NCBI GenBank assembly: GCA_015501595.1
Contig: JADNRX010000018.1
Span: forward strand, 186,001-250,000
Length of the DNA: 64,000 nucleotides
Direction of reading: 5' to 3'
Source: Hymenopellis radicata
Taxonomy: Eukaryota > Basidiomycota > Agaricomycetes > Agaricales > Physalacriaceae
The notes under the pieces are model-generated. The model was not told the origin of the DNA, did no database searches, and saw only the letters and a list, made by a program, of their open reading frames with translations. The translations under genes and the position numbers were made by a program. Position 1 is the stretch's first letter. Each line of letters begins with the position of its first letter. Below, piece after piece: positions 10,341 to 20,362 of the stretch.

Positions 10341-13300
10341 TCAACGCGTCAAAAGCCCTATTCTCCGCCAATATCGTACCCAACTATCTACATCCTCAGG
10401 ACCTAGTCTGGCTATGCTCCTATGCATCACCGGCGCGGCCTCCCTCGCACGAGCAGTATCCGCCCGTGCCATCCCAAACGCCTCAGCGGAGCCATGCCCC
10501 GGCGGACGATACGCCGTGCGATAAAAGTCCAGCAAGGACATGCACGTCAGCGATCGTCCTGCGCCTGCGCGCATAGACGCCTCCAGCGCCACCAGCCACT
10601 CCGCGTAGTCCACCAGCGGCACCCGCAGTGCATCCGCGAGGGCCTGGAAGACGGACACAGCCGGGACCGGATCCGGATGCGCGAGGTTCATGAACGCGCG
10701 GGGGCTGTGGCGCATTTCGAGGATCGCTGCGGCTGCGAGGTGGACGGGCATCCAGGCGAGGATCTGAAACATGGGTGTGGAGAGACGGCGAGGGGAGAGA
10801 GGAGCACGTACCCCGGCTGGACTTGGCATGCACTGCACGACCTGCGCAGACCTGATCAACGACGGGAGCCACTCTTTGGGATTCCAGGACCCGTTGGGCC
10901 CCCCGGAAAGTTGGCCAACGCGGATGATGGAGACTTTGAGGTTTGTCTGTTCCGCAGCTCTTACGAGGATGCTCTCTGCGATCCATTTGGACTCGGTATA
11001 GCCTGTCCCTAAAGCAGTCGACGGTCGTTCATTGGGGCCTTCAGGGACTGTTGTTCCCGAGGGCCAATCTACCGAGATGTTAATCGAGGCACGGCCTTTG
11101 GATGGACATTCGACGTACTCAAGAACGTCAACGTGCTCACAAAGACCAACTTTGGCGGAACGGCTTGATCAGAGGAAAGTGCGAAATCGATCAAACGTCG
11201 CGTTCCTGCAATCAATGGCTCTAGTGATGCCAGTGTCGTTCCGAAATTAAGCGACCAGCCTTGTGCGAGACATGCATGAGATCCCAAAGTAATGCCAATC
11301 AAACTTACTATTGTGAATGATGCACGTAACTTCACGACGCAGCTCCTCAAAGACATGCGCCTCAAGCCCGAAACACTCGTCTGCCAGATTCCCTTCCAGC
11401 AGCTGCACCTTCTCACAATTCAGAATCCAATAATCCAGATCCCGATCCTTAAACGCCGCCGCCTGGCGGATATACACCGACCGATACCCCTTCGCGTCCC
11501 GCCGATTCAGTGCATACACGCACGCCACAGCTGGGTCCTTCACCAGCAGCTCGAGCAGGTGCGAGCCCAGAGAGCCCGTGCTCCCCGTCAAGAGTACGAC
11601 CTCCCCCGGCGGCGGCGGTTCGCGGGAACGCCGCGGTGGCGGTGGCGCGAAAAGTCCGAGCCGTACTTGCGCACCATCGCCTCCATCTCCCCGATCCGGC
11701 TGGACCCCGTGCACAGCGCGACTGCTGCCTGCCCATAGCGCACGACCTGCGCGACGTACACGCCGAGCTTGCGGATGGTGGGGTTGACGTAGACGACGTT
11801 GTAGGGTATGTTCCGCGTGGAGAGCTTGAGGTTGTAGTGCAGGACGTTGCATATGACGTTGCGGATCCACGTTGCTTGCAGGCTGTCGATAGTTAGAATG
11901 AGTTAGAGCGCAGTGGACTGATGGAAAGGAACGGACCTGTCGCAGCCGGCTTGGAAGAGGTCCTCGTCATCTGAAAGCGGCTCGGATATGTACTTCTCGA
12001 CAGCCATCCGAGCAAGTTTTATGGAATCGCTTGCCTCCAAACCGGAGCGTGGAGGAGATTCTGTCGGCGAATCCATAGGACTGGTTGGGTCGACGGCACG
12101 ATAGAGGGCATCAATGTCATCCTCGTATTCTTGTAGTACAGTATCGCGATCCACCGTCCGTTTTGGCGTAAGTCTGAACGGCTTTGATGAGTTTGTGACC
12201 ATGATCATATCTTTGCATATTTTCGAGTGATTGGCAGAGGCCCGGTTAGCTTCCTCGACGATGGCCTAAACGAAAGGGATCAGGCTCGAGAAGGGTAGTA
12301 GGTAAAAAAAGAGGACGAACCATACATCCTCTATGAATCCAGAGAGAAGTGTTGAATCTTGCGTATCGAATGGTTGATGCGGCTCAACAAGCAAACCAGA
12401 GAACCGTCTGCCTCGTCCGAACATCAAACAAGCCTTGATGCTATGGCGCCGCGATATTATGTCCTCTGTTTGAAATAAAGTCAATCGGACGGGGCGCACA
12501 AGGAGACGACGGAGACTGCACCTATTGGAACGGATTCGTCTATACAACCGGTTAGTACACGCCCGAGACCTCGAGTGTGAAAACACCTCACCTTGTATCC
12601 ATTCGAATGCTGAATGATATCATCCGTTCTCCCATAAAGCCGCCACAACGTTGGATCAGTCGGATGTTGCATTAACAGGTCGTGCGTATCGTAATAATAG
12701 GATCCACGACACTCCACGTTGATTACATTGAGTGAGAGTGTTGGACAATCCTTTGTCAGATATGAGGATTGTTTAGACGTTTCCTGGACACGTCGGCGTA
12801 CCATCAAGAACAGATGATATACATTTCCGCCCTGCGGTACCATTTGGGGTATACAATTTGATGAGAACTAGATGCGATGTTAGCTGGACGCGGACACCCA
12901 AGCTATCATCTGCTTACTTTAAAGTAGTCCCAAGCATTCAATCCGTCGTCTCTAATATCTGAATATCTTCGTAAACAACCAAATTCGAAAAGACAATACA
13001 GCGAATGACTCACTAGATGTAAAGAAGTTGCTCACGACGCCAAACTCCGTACTGAAAAGATCCATTTTAGCAACAGCACAAAGCACGGCAGACGCTCACT
13101 TACGCGCCATAAACGTTCTGAAGACGAACACCACTATTCCACAAAAAATCGCCCGGCTGCTTTCTCAAAACCGCACCTGCCGAAAGCTTTTTCCCAAAAT
13201 GAGCTTGTGTGCTTCACGAAACAGAAACCGGTAACCATACCACAGCCTCAAATCCCTTCAACGCGTCCACACACTGCGGATTCCGAGCCCATCCCTGGCG

Positions 13301-14561
13301 GAGGATATCAGCATCACGGCGTCGTGTTACCGCTGAAGATCCCCACTCACCTCGAGCAGCGACGGAACACACAGCAAGACCGAACAGCCCGTCTCAACTG
13401 CTGCGTGCAGGACATCATCAGGATTCGGTTCAGGGGACCACACGCTCGGCGGGAAGACAGCGAGCGTTAGGCCTGTGCACGCCTAACGATCACGGTGTTT
13501 AGGCTCAAGAATGATCAGAACGCTTGGTTACATACCGACCATAAGACTGGGATGACGCCCACAGCAGCTTGGGACGGAAGCCGATCAGACTATGATGCTT
13601 CCGACGAGCGAAGGGACCCACAGTTCAGCGGATGGGAATGAGCTGAGAGCGTGTGCTTGCTCAGATCCGTGTCTCCGTAATCTAAGTATACGTGGAACAG
13701 CATTGTTAATATACTTAGATACAGCGCTGTACCCCACGTTACGAGGGGAAAAAAGACGCACAAGGATGCATGCCCCATTGCAACAGCGCGAGATGTGTTA
13801 TTCGGACGATTTTAGGCGATGACGATGTCGTTCCTGCAGAGCGCGGGTCAGGGTACTATGCACGGATATAACGCGAGATTTTCCGTACCTGATGAGTGCA
13901 GGATGAGCGCGAGGTCGGTCGGTCTTGGATGGTGTGGGGGGACGCGGCTGAACGACGTATCCGCGTGGACGTGGATGTCGTCCCAAGAGATCGGCGTCAG
14001 TTTTGTGACAAAATCGCCTACGACGCCACCAATCGACGGGAGCGCGCATGCGGAGGTGGCGAGTTCCATGGATGCTAGATCGCGCCCGACGATGAGAAAC
14101 TTGGAACGCGTTCGGAGGAGGAGCTGCGCAATGCTGTCCGGGGAGTGTCTGGTCGATATGGGAAATGCTTGGTACCCCGCGCGTATTATCCCCATGATCA
14201 TTGTCGAGGACGTGAAGGTATCTTCAAGTTCGTTATAATTAGCATGAGCAAACCGTGCAGTCCGAGATGCAGAATAGGACGTACCGAGGTTGGCAAGAAT
14301 CGCGATAATTGTGGCTCGGTCATTGTGTGGACCGTTCTGCTCGACTTGCTGTCGAATGAAAGAGGCCGCTCTGTTCACAGCATGCGACGCATGAGACCAA
14401 GTTATCGTTCGTAGTGAGGATTTGTCCGAGTACACAAAGGCTGGATGATCCGGACTGTGTACACCATTATAATCGAAGAGCTCTGGTATCGACAAGGATC
14501 CATCGACGGGTGGTGGCGAGAATGTAGCGCGGTCGAAGCCTTGTGGTGCGCACGAGAGCAT
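10341..14561 (-). CDS. NRPS-like adenylate-forming reductase (A-T-R)
   Basis: Multi-exon minus-strand gene, start at 14561 (MLSCAPQGFDRATF), stop at 10341-10343. The adenylation domain comes first: after removing an intron at 13847 the frame reads HSSGTTSSSPK, the A3 core, then GVIPVLWS, YGRTDDIIQHSNGYK and the C-terminal subdomain. A thiolation domain follows, with DEDLFQAGCDSLQATWIRN; its Ser is the predicted phosphopantetheine site and is itself assembled across an intron. The reductase domain has VVLLTGSTGSLGSHLLELL (Rossmann Gly motif) and TGYTESKW (YxxxK). Enzymes of this design activate a carboxylic acid and release it as aldehyde or alcohol; the substrate cannot be read here. Between T and R (about 11600-11625) the frame shifts by one base in a GC-rich linker, so as written the protein stops before R. 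No pathway neighbours are evident. Confidence 0.8.
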
Positions 14562-14640
14562 CCTAAGGAAAGGGGAGAGGAGGAGAAAGGGAGGTGGTAG
14601 CTGTCAAACACGCGAAAGTCATGTCAAGTAACGCCCGCCC

Positions 14641-14650
14641 GGTATATAAA
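14641..14650 (-). promoter_or_regulatory. TATA-like box of the NRPS-like gene
   Basis: GGTATATAAA lies about 80 bp upstream of the minus-strand start codon at 14561. Its AT core is near-symmetric, so it can serve the minus strand. Spacing fits a TATA box plus a short leader. Confidence 0.35.
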
Positions 14651-15290
14651 GGCCTGTCAAGGCAAGTGCAACGAAAACAGGGAAACCGAGAATACGAGGG
14701 GCATGATATGCCGGTTCGGTCGGGGATGGCGTTTGGGCCGGCAACGCACATGAGCGCCCATCGCACTCTTGTCAGATCAGCCCAGGATCAGCCCGTTGAC
14801 ATGAAGTGATCTCGATATCGCAGCAGTTTCCCTGTCAAAACAGCGCTGGCGCCCAAATGGAGGGGAGCATCAGGCTAAATGGAACGGCGAGTAGGGGCGC
14901 GCGTGGAAGCGTAGTATGAGTCATGACAGACTTTGTGTTGTTTACCGCGTTCGAAGATGGAGCCGCATATCCGCAGAGATTCCCGAGGCAAACCGTTAAA
15001 CATTCAATCACCCTGTGTCTTGTACATGTGTAGGTGAGATGCCCACTGAATGCGAGCATGGCGAGAGCGGTTATGCCGCCATGAGCATATGAGTGGAAAT
15101 AGCGGTGAGAAGGACGTGGCGGGGCACTTTGTATTTGAGTGAAGGATGGGCGATTCTAGGGTAAATGTTACTGCACTTGTGATTGAGAATAAGCATACGG
15201 CCGCGTCGCACCAATTTTCACGGCTCTATCTTAGCAGTCTGAGTATGAGGTAGTTTCTTGGCGTGACTACGCTCGGACGAAGAAGGCCTG
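14651..15290. other. Intergenic, no gene seen
   Basis: Short frames on both strands lack codon structure or motifs. It precedes the left arm of the inverted duplication. Confidence 0.35.
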
Positions 15291-15296
15291 CCCGAA

Positions 15297-16081
15297 AATG
15301 GGTGAAAAGCTGGGATCTAATTGAGATATGCACGAGACACGCCCGTAGCAACTTTGAGGGAGAACGGGGGAGAATGGGCGAGCTGCTGGTCATCAATACA
15401 GCTGAAGGGCTCCGCCAAGCTGCGTCGCCGTCGTCGCGTCTGGGTCGGAGCACGTGATACCACGAATTTCACGCGAACTCGGCCCAAGCCGAAGGCCTGT
15501 CGTGCTGGATACTTAACCGACCCTGACCGCTCAACGACAAAAGTTACCTCAATGTGAGCACAAATTCACGTCTACCGGCTGCTGGGGAATCGCTCGATGG
15601 ATAGCTTTATATCAATGCCGAATTCGTTTTGACGGAGACTTCGGTTGAGGATGAATTCAAAAGCATTCAGGATGGGTGTGGGTGATTCCGTTCCACGCAA
15701 GAGTCCTCATGCTTGATACGAGCTCCCAGTTTCCTTCCCTCTTCATCGTCCATGAATTGCGCGTCCGGGGGTTTATCCCTTCCCTTCTGCCGCGCCATAG
15801 AATATTCGATGGCAAGATTGGATTTCGGAAGGACTCACCACGGCGACTTCAAGGCATATACGATGTGGCGCAGGAGCCTACCAGTGATTCTGGAGGGAAC
15901 GCCCTAGGAATGAATGACAACTTGTCGCTGACATTCTTGCGGCGGCTTGGGCAGGCATTACTTGCGGCTCCTCCCGAAACCAGAGCTGCAGCACAGCAAT
16001 GTGTAAATTTCTGCAGTTGCGCTTGTCATTTTCAGAGTTCCAATATACAAACAACGTTCTGAGCCGGCGGAGTCGTCATTG
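15297..16081 (+). repeat. Left arm (P-G) of a permuted inverted duplication
   Basis: 15297 to about 15640 matches, in inverse orientation, the promoter and leader region of eL24 at about 17430-17740 (shared blocks include GGAGCACGTGAT and CGAACTCGGCCCAAGCCGA). From about 15641 to 16081 it matches the small gene G at 17745-18175, starting with ATGAATTCAAAAGC. The order is promoter then G, whereas the right arm read in the same direction is G then promoter. The G copy here has lost its frame soon after the start, so it is a decayed copy. Confidence 0.7.
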
Positions 16082-16594
16082 GACGACTTCCCGTAACCAT
16101 TTAGAAACATAGATTATTTTCTAAACGCCAAAAGAGGCAATCTGCCGAGCCCGGCGCCAGGGTACCAGGCTTCCCTGCGCCAAATCTATCGCGGTGGGCT
16201 GCTTTCAGATTATAGTCTGGAGACACCCCCCTACCCCCTCTTCCAGAGTAAAACTTACTTTCTAGATGTCGTCGTTAGTGCCCCGAAAGCACGGCACACA
16301 CAGTGGTGTGTCACTTCTTACATTCCCTTCACACTGTGAGCTCAAATTCATGGCCAAAGGCATCCTTGACAAGCGACATACCTCCGAGTCAAGAACGCGT
16401 CGTTTTCGAGCTGTTTTCGAGATTTCCTTACGGGATTAAGACGTCGGCAGCCGCGGCAGGAGGTTTATCATGTCGAATTGCCATCTTTTCTAGATTGGCT
16501 TACGGTTTGCATGTCTGGTTTCCTAAATTGCGGAGTTCCAATCATCTGACATTTAGAAGATAATCTAGCTTTCTAAATGTTACGGGAAGTCGTC
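16082..16594. mobile_element. 513-bp MITE-like TIR element with 5-bp target duplication
   Basis: The ends are inverted copies of GACGACTTCCCGTAAC followed by ATTTAGAAA (one base differs in the left end). The element is flanked by CATTG at 16077-16081 and 16595-16599. The right duplication arm at about 17740-17750 has the uninterrupted site, a single CATTG followed by CTTGAG, which fixes the borders. There is no coding capacity for a transposase, so it is non-autonomous. The superfamily is not assigned. Confidence 0.75.
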
Positions 16595-16725
16595 CATTGC
16601 TTGAGTACAGATGCTGGCCTAGAGTGTAGACGTATCAAGGCATGATGGCATACATTGCATGAAGGAAAAATGATAGATAGAGGACCATACAACGACATGA
16701 CGAACAATACACTGCAGTCAAGCAT

Positions 16726-17336
16726 TTACCGTCCTCCCTTGCCACCCTTCATCTGCTGCTTGGACACCTTAGGTCCAGAGGGTCCGGAGGGTCGTGCAGT
16801 CTAATCACAAAGAATTCAATAATGGTTCAAACCTCAAAAGATAACCACGAACCTTGGGCTTCTTGGCCTCCTTGTCCTTCTTCTCAGCTTTCGCCTTGGT
16901 GATGGCAGCAGTCCGTGCCTGCGCACGGGCAGCAGCAGTCTGGTTGCGCTTGGCGGCGATGGCGGAAAGATCGGCACCGACGATGCCGCGCTGGTGCTTC
17001 ACCGTTCGGCGCGAGCGCTTCTTGGCGACCTCCTCTGTGATACCCTTCTTGTGCATGCGGCGGTACACCTGTGTCCAGGCGATCTTGCGAGGGTTTTTGC
17101 GCTGCAGGAAGAGCGAGGCATTTTTTGACGAGGCGAAGCGGAAGACCTAGATGAGATGAGCGGTAGGTAAATCGGAGGGTGGGTACGGGACGCACTTTGC
17201 TGTCGCCACGGACGAAAAGCTTGCCCTTGGAGGGATAGATACGGTATCCGGAGAAAGAGTCAATCTCGACCTTCTACACCCGCAGAATAGCCCGTAAGCA
17301 CTCCAGATGAGGCGGAATCAAATGAGGACGTACCAT
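16726..17336 (-). CDS. RPL24: 60S ribosomal protein L24 (eL24)
   Basis: Large-subunit ribosomal protein of about 150 residues. The first exon is just ATG (17334-17336); an intron (17274-17333) follows directly. The next exon reads KVEIDSFSGYRIYPSKGKL, the diagnostic eL24 N-terminus. Then come NPRKIAWTQVYRRMHKKG and TVKHQRGIVGADLSAIAAKR, and a Lys/Ala-rich tail that crosses a third intron (about 16802-16852) and ends in GGKGGR. Stop at 16726-16728. All joins are in frame. The promoter region is duplicated in inverse orientation at 15.3-15.6 kb. An intron next to the start codon is common in fungal ribosomal protein genes and often matters for expression. Confidence 0.93.
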
Positions 17337-17429
17337 CTATAATCGCAACGAAAAGGCAACAAAAAAGTCAGCGTCCGTCCATTCATCATCCAAAGCACAT
17401 CTCTGCCATCCAGCGAAATTTTTGTCTCC

Positions 17430-18180
17430 GTCAAACGAATTCGGTATCGTTGTAAAGCTCTCCATCGAGCGATTCCCCAGCAGCCGGTAGACGTGAATTT
17501 GTGCTCACCTTGAGGTAACTTTTGTCGTTGAGCGGTCGGTTAAGTGTCCAGGGCAGCACGACACAGGCATTCGGCTTGGGCCGAGTTCGTGTGAATTTCC
17601 TTCCACATTCGTTTGATCACGTGCTCCGGCTTGGACGCACTTGGACGGCTATAAATGACCAGCAGCTCGCTCATTTCTCCCCCATTCTCCCTCAAAGTTG
17701 CTAAGGGCGTGTCTTGTGCATATCCGAACCAGCTTTCTCTCAAGCAATGACGACTCCGCCGGCTCAGAACGTTGATTGCATACTGGAACTATGAAAATGA
17801 CAAGCACAAATGCAGAAAGATACACCTTGCTGTGGTGGAGACATCCCTGGAGGAGCAGCAAATTACACTGAAAATGCCCGCCCAAGTCGCCGCGAGAATG
17901 TCAGTGACAAAGTTGTCATTCATTCCTAGGGCGTTCCCAATCAGAATCACTGTAGGCTCCTGCGCCACATCGTAAGTTGCCGGGGTGAGTCCTTCCGAAA
18001 TCCAATCTTGCCATCGAATACTCTCTGACGCGAAGGGATAAAAACCCGATGCGCATTTCATGGACGATGAAGAGGATATCAAGGAAGGAGAGCCGCTCGT
18101 ACTAAAGCACGAGGACTTTTTCCGTGGAACGGAATCACTGACACCTATCCTGAATGCTTTTGAATTCATCTTTAACCGAA
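17430..18180 (-). repeat. Right arm (G-P) of the permuted inverted duplication
   Basis: Read on the minus strand it contains gene G (18175 to about 17745) and then the eL24 promoter and leader (17740 to about 17430), running straight into eL24. This appears to be the original arrangement because it is joined to the functional gene. A TATA-like TTTATAG lies at about 17650-17656 on the minus strand. Confidence 0.7.
17789..18169 (-). CDS. Hypothetical protein G (126 aa), upstream of eL24
   Basis: Open frame starting MNSKAFRIGVSDSVPRKKSS, Ser-rich in the first 45 residues, later TYDVAQEPTVILIGNALGMN and DILAATWAGIFSVICC. I do not recognise the family. It is duplicated at 15.65-16.08 kb, where the frame is broken, so conservation as a coding gene is not shown. 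It may be the end of a longer spliced gene truncated where it meets the intradiol dioxygenase fragment at about 18180. Confidence 0.3.
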   Translation of the reverse strand: MNSKAFRIGVSDSVPRKKSSCFSTSGSPSLISSSSSMKCASGFYPFASESIRWQDWISEGLTPATYDVAQEPTVILIGNALGMNDNFVTDILAATWAGIFSVICCSSRDVSTTARCIFLHLCLSFS

Positions 18181-18240
18181 CAGGGTCCGAAGCGAGGTCG
18201 GCGGCAAACGCTCTGGCGCGCGTACCCGAGAACTAAACAC

Positions 18241-18707
18241 GAAGTAACTTGGTTGCGCGGCGCGTGGCCAACAAACGCCAATGGTGTAGTTCAATTTACC
18301 AGTAAGCCTTTACATCTCCAGAATACCCAAAATCTAACCGGCTGTGCAGGTATCTTCCCCGGATACTATACTGGACGGGCGACACATATCACACCAAAGT
18401 GGACAGCGCTACCGAATGGCACGTTCGACGCCGGCCGCCTCTCCCACGTCGGGCAGTTCTTCTTTGACGACGAGATCAACTCTGTCGTGGACAAGATGCA
18501 CCCGTACACAACGAATCCTCTGAAAGACCGCACTCGGAACTGGCACGACTCCCTTAACATCTTCAAGGACAGCCACGGCCCGAGGGCCAGTACAACCCCG
18601 CCTTCAGACTCGAGTTCCTCAGGGATGTCCTCTCGCAGGGTCTCGCTGGATTCATCACCATGGGTGTTAACAGCAGCGCCAGCTTGGACAACTGGTGGAA
18701 GGGCTAA
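18241..18707 (+). pseudogene. Intradiol ring-cleavage dioxygenase, truncated and frameshifted
   Basis: Only the C-terminal half remains. Landmarks are RGAWPTNANGVVQFTS, an intron (about 18302-18351), then IFPGYYTGRATHI, RLSHVGQFFFDDEIN and HPYTTNPLKDRTRNW. The frame then shifts by one base near 18577-18587 before QYNPAFRLEFLRDVLSQGL, GFITMGVNSSAS and the stop. In this family the motif YxGRxxHIH supplies iron ligands; here it reads YTGRATHIT, so the second His is lost, consistent with a lost base. The 5' half is missing at the border of the eL24/G duplication. Intact relatives cleave catechol- or protocatechuate-type rings between the hydroxyls. This copy should be inactive. Confidence 0.75.
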
Positions 18708-19077
18708 AATGCTACTAATGTGCAAGGTGTAATTACAATTTACCGATTTAAACGAAAATGCAGGATCTTTACGCCGAAGGTGGCGCCCGCATCAATGATT
18801 TCATGTGCTACGATACGTGTTTTGCGGCGTATCTAAATGTACTGTAAGGTTCGACCATTGACTAAGGTACTAGGGATTCGAATGCCCATGTCAGATACTA
18901 CTTAGTAGTATTCTCAGAGATGCTCGAGGCGTATCTTTCATTTCCAATGATATTTAGCGTGGGATTCTCTCGAGTGCAGATCTATCTAGCGATGTTCGAC
19001 TCTGACTCCAAATCCGACGAATCCTCTCCTAATATGATCGTACGTGCCGCCCACTCGAACGTCCTCCGGGAATCTTA
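18708..19077. other. Intergenic; end of DUF6535 copy 2 homology
   Basis: No independent gene is recognised. The last roughly 55 bp (about 19022-19077, minus strand) continue the homology between DUF6535 copies 2 and 3 beyond the inserted element, for example the shared GGCACGTACGATCATA. Confidence 0.4.
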
Positions 19078-20362
19078 GAGATCGGCACGAGTGGGTACCC
19101 GGGTGCACCCGCCACCCGTCCGGCAAATACCTGGTACCCAAAAGTCGTACTTGCCACCCGCGAAAATACTTGCCACCCGCGGGTACTTGACCCGCGGGTC
19201 AAGTACTTGGCAAGTACTTGCTCGAAAGGCAAGTATTTGCACCATCCGGGTGGGCAAGTACTTGCCCACATTCCACCCATGATTCGTGCCCGCCGCCGAC
19301 CCCGAGCAATTGCGCGGGGGTTAGAGACGTGCACGATACACATTTGAGAGGCCCCGGCCACTTGCGAGAGCAAGAACCGCGGCTTGACAAAGTGCATTAG
19401 TGGGAAGTGCGGGTGTGGGTAAGGGAAGAAGTGGCGGCGAGGAGATGGCGATCATGAGGAGATGCTGGGCACGAGGAGATGCTGAGCGTGAGGCAGGCGA
19501 GGACAGACTGCGCAACGTAAACGAGAAAAGAAAAGCAAAGATGTAGTAAATACGCGCCTGTGAGGCTGGATGCGTCCGCGACGCCGTCCAGCCCGGGTCA
19601 CTGACCACCCGCACCTCCAGTAGTGTCGAAATCGTCAATCGGCGCCGTCATAAAGACGAGCGCCGCACGTTGCGGGCCCCGTCGAACTGGTGCCGTCGTG
19701 CAGACGAGCACCAGTGTATTTGAAGGCAGCGGGGCCGGCAGACGGCCAACCACGCACGAGAATCCAAAGAAAATGGTCCAGTATCATTGCTGCCTCGCTT
19801 GTGAGGGCCTACGCGCTGCGGGTCCTCGTTAAATTGGTGTCGTCGCGAAGACGAACACCAGAATGCGCCCCGGAACGTATCCGAGGGCGCAGCAGCCGGC
19901 GCGAAGCCAAACCGCGTCGGAAGAGCGAAGGAGCATAGAGAATGAAGGTAGAACAGGCCCCAGAAGAAGTTCTGGGGCCAACGAACACGACGCCGTCGTC
20001 GTGCTGTGGTGGGAGGAAGTGAGAGCTGAGATCGGAGAGGATCGATCGTTATCCGGCAAGTGCCGGGACGTTCGGCCATCTCGGCGATCACTGAAATTCT
20101 TCGGCAACGTCGTTTTTAAGCGACGTTGAGGTCGTTTGACCTCAAATAAATTGCAATAAATCATGTAAAATATATCTCTACCTATGTGCAAGTACTAGGC
20201 AAGTACTTGCCACAAGTACTTGCCTCACCAAACTCGTACTTGTCACCCGCGGCACCACCCGTGGGAAACAAGTACTTGCCACCCGGGTGCCGGGTGCGGC
20301 ACCACCCGGGTGATCGAAATACTTGCCGGCACCCGCAAGTATCTGCCACTCGTGCCGATCTC
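19078..20362. mobile_element. 1.29-kb TIR element with TA target duplication, hairpin-rich
   Basis: Both ends carry GAGATCGGCACGAGTGG as a 17-bp inverted repeat flanked by TA (19076-19077 and 20363-20364), a Tc1/mariner-like target signature. Subterminal regions hold six exact copies of the palindrome CAAGTACTTG (19200, 19211, 19255, 20200, 20213, 20269) among CACCCG/CGGGTG units. The interior has several strong hairpins (19641-19664, 19687-19714, 19834-19861, 19956-19979, 20106-20127, 20128-20143). There is no transposase frame, so the element looks non-autonomous. It is inserted in the 3' end of DUF6535 copy 2: host homology to copy 3 stops at its right end and resumes beyond its left end. 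Confidence 0.75.

Noticed and set aside
13679..13722. Inverted repeat TCTAAGTATA within the NRPS-like gene
   Set aside because: Short arms inside a probable intron with no target duplication, so not called a mobile element.
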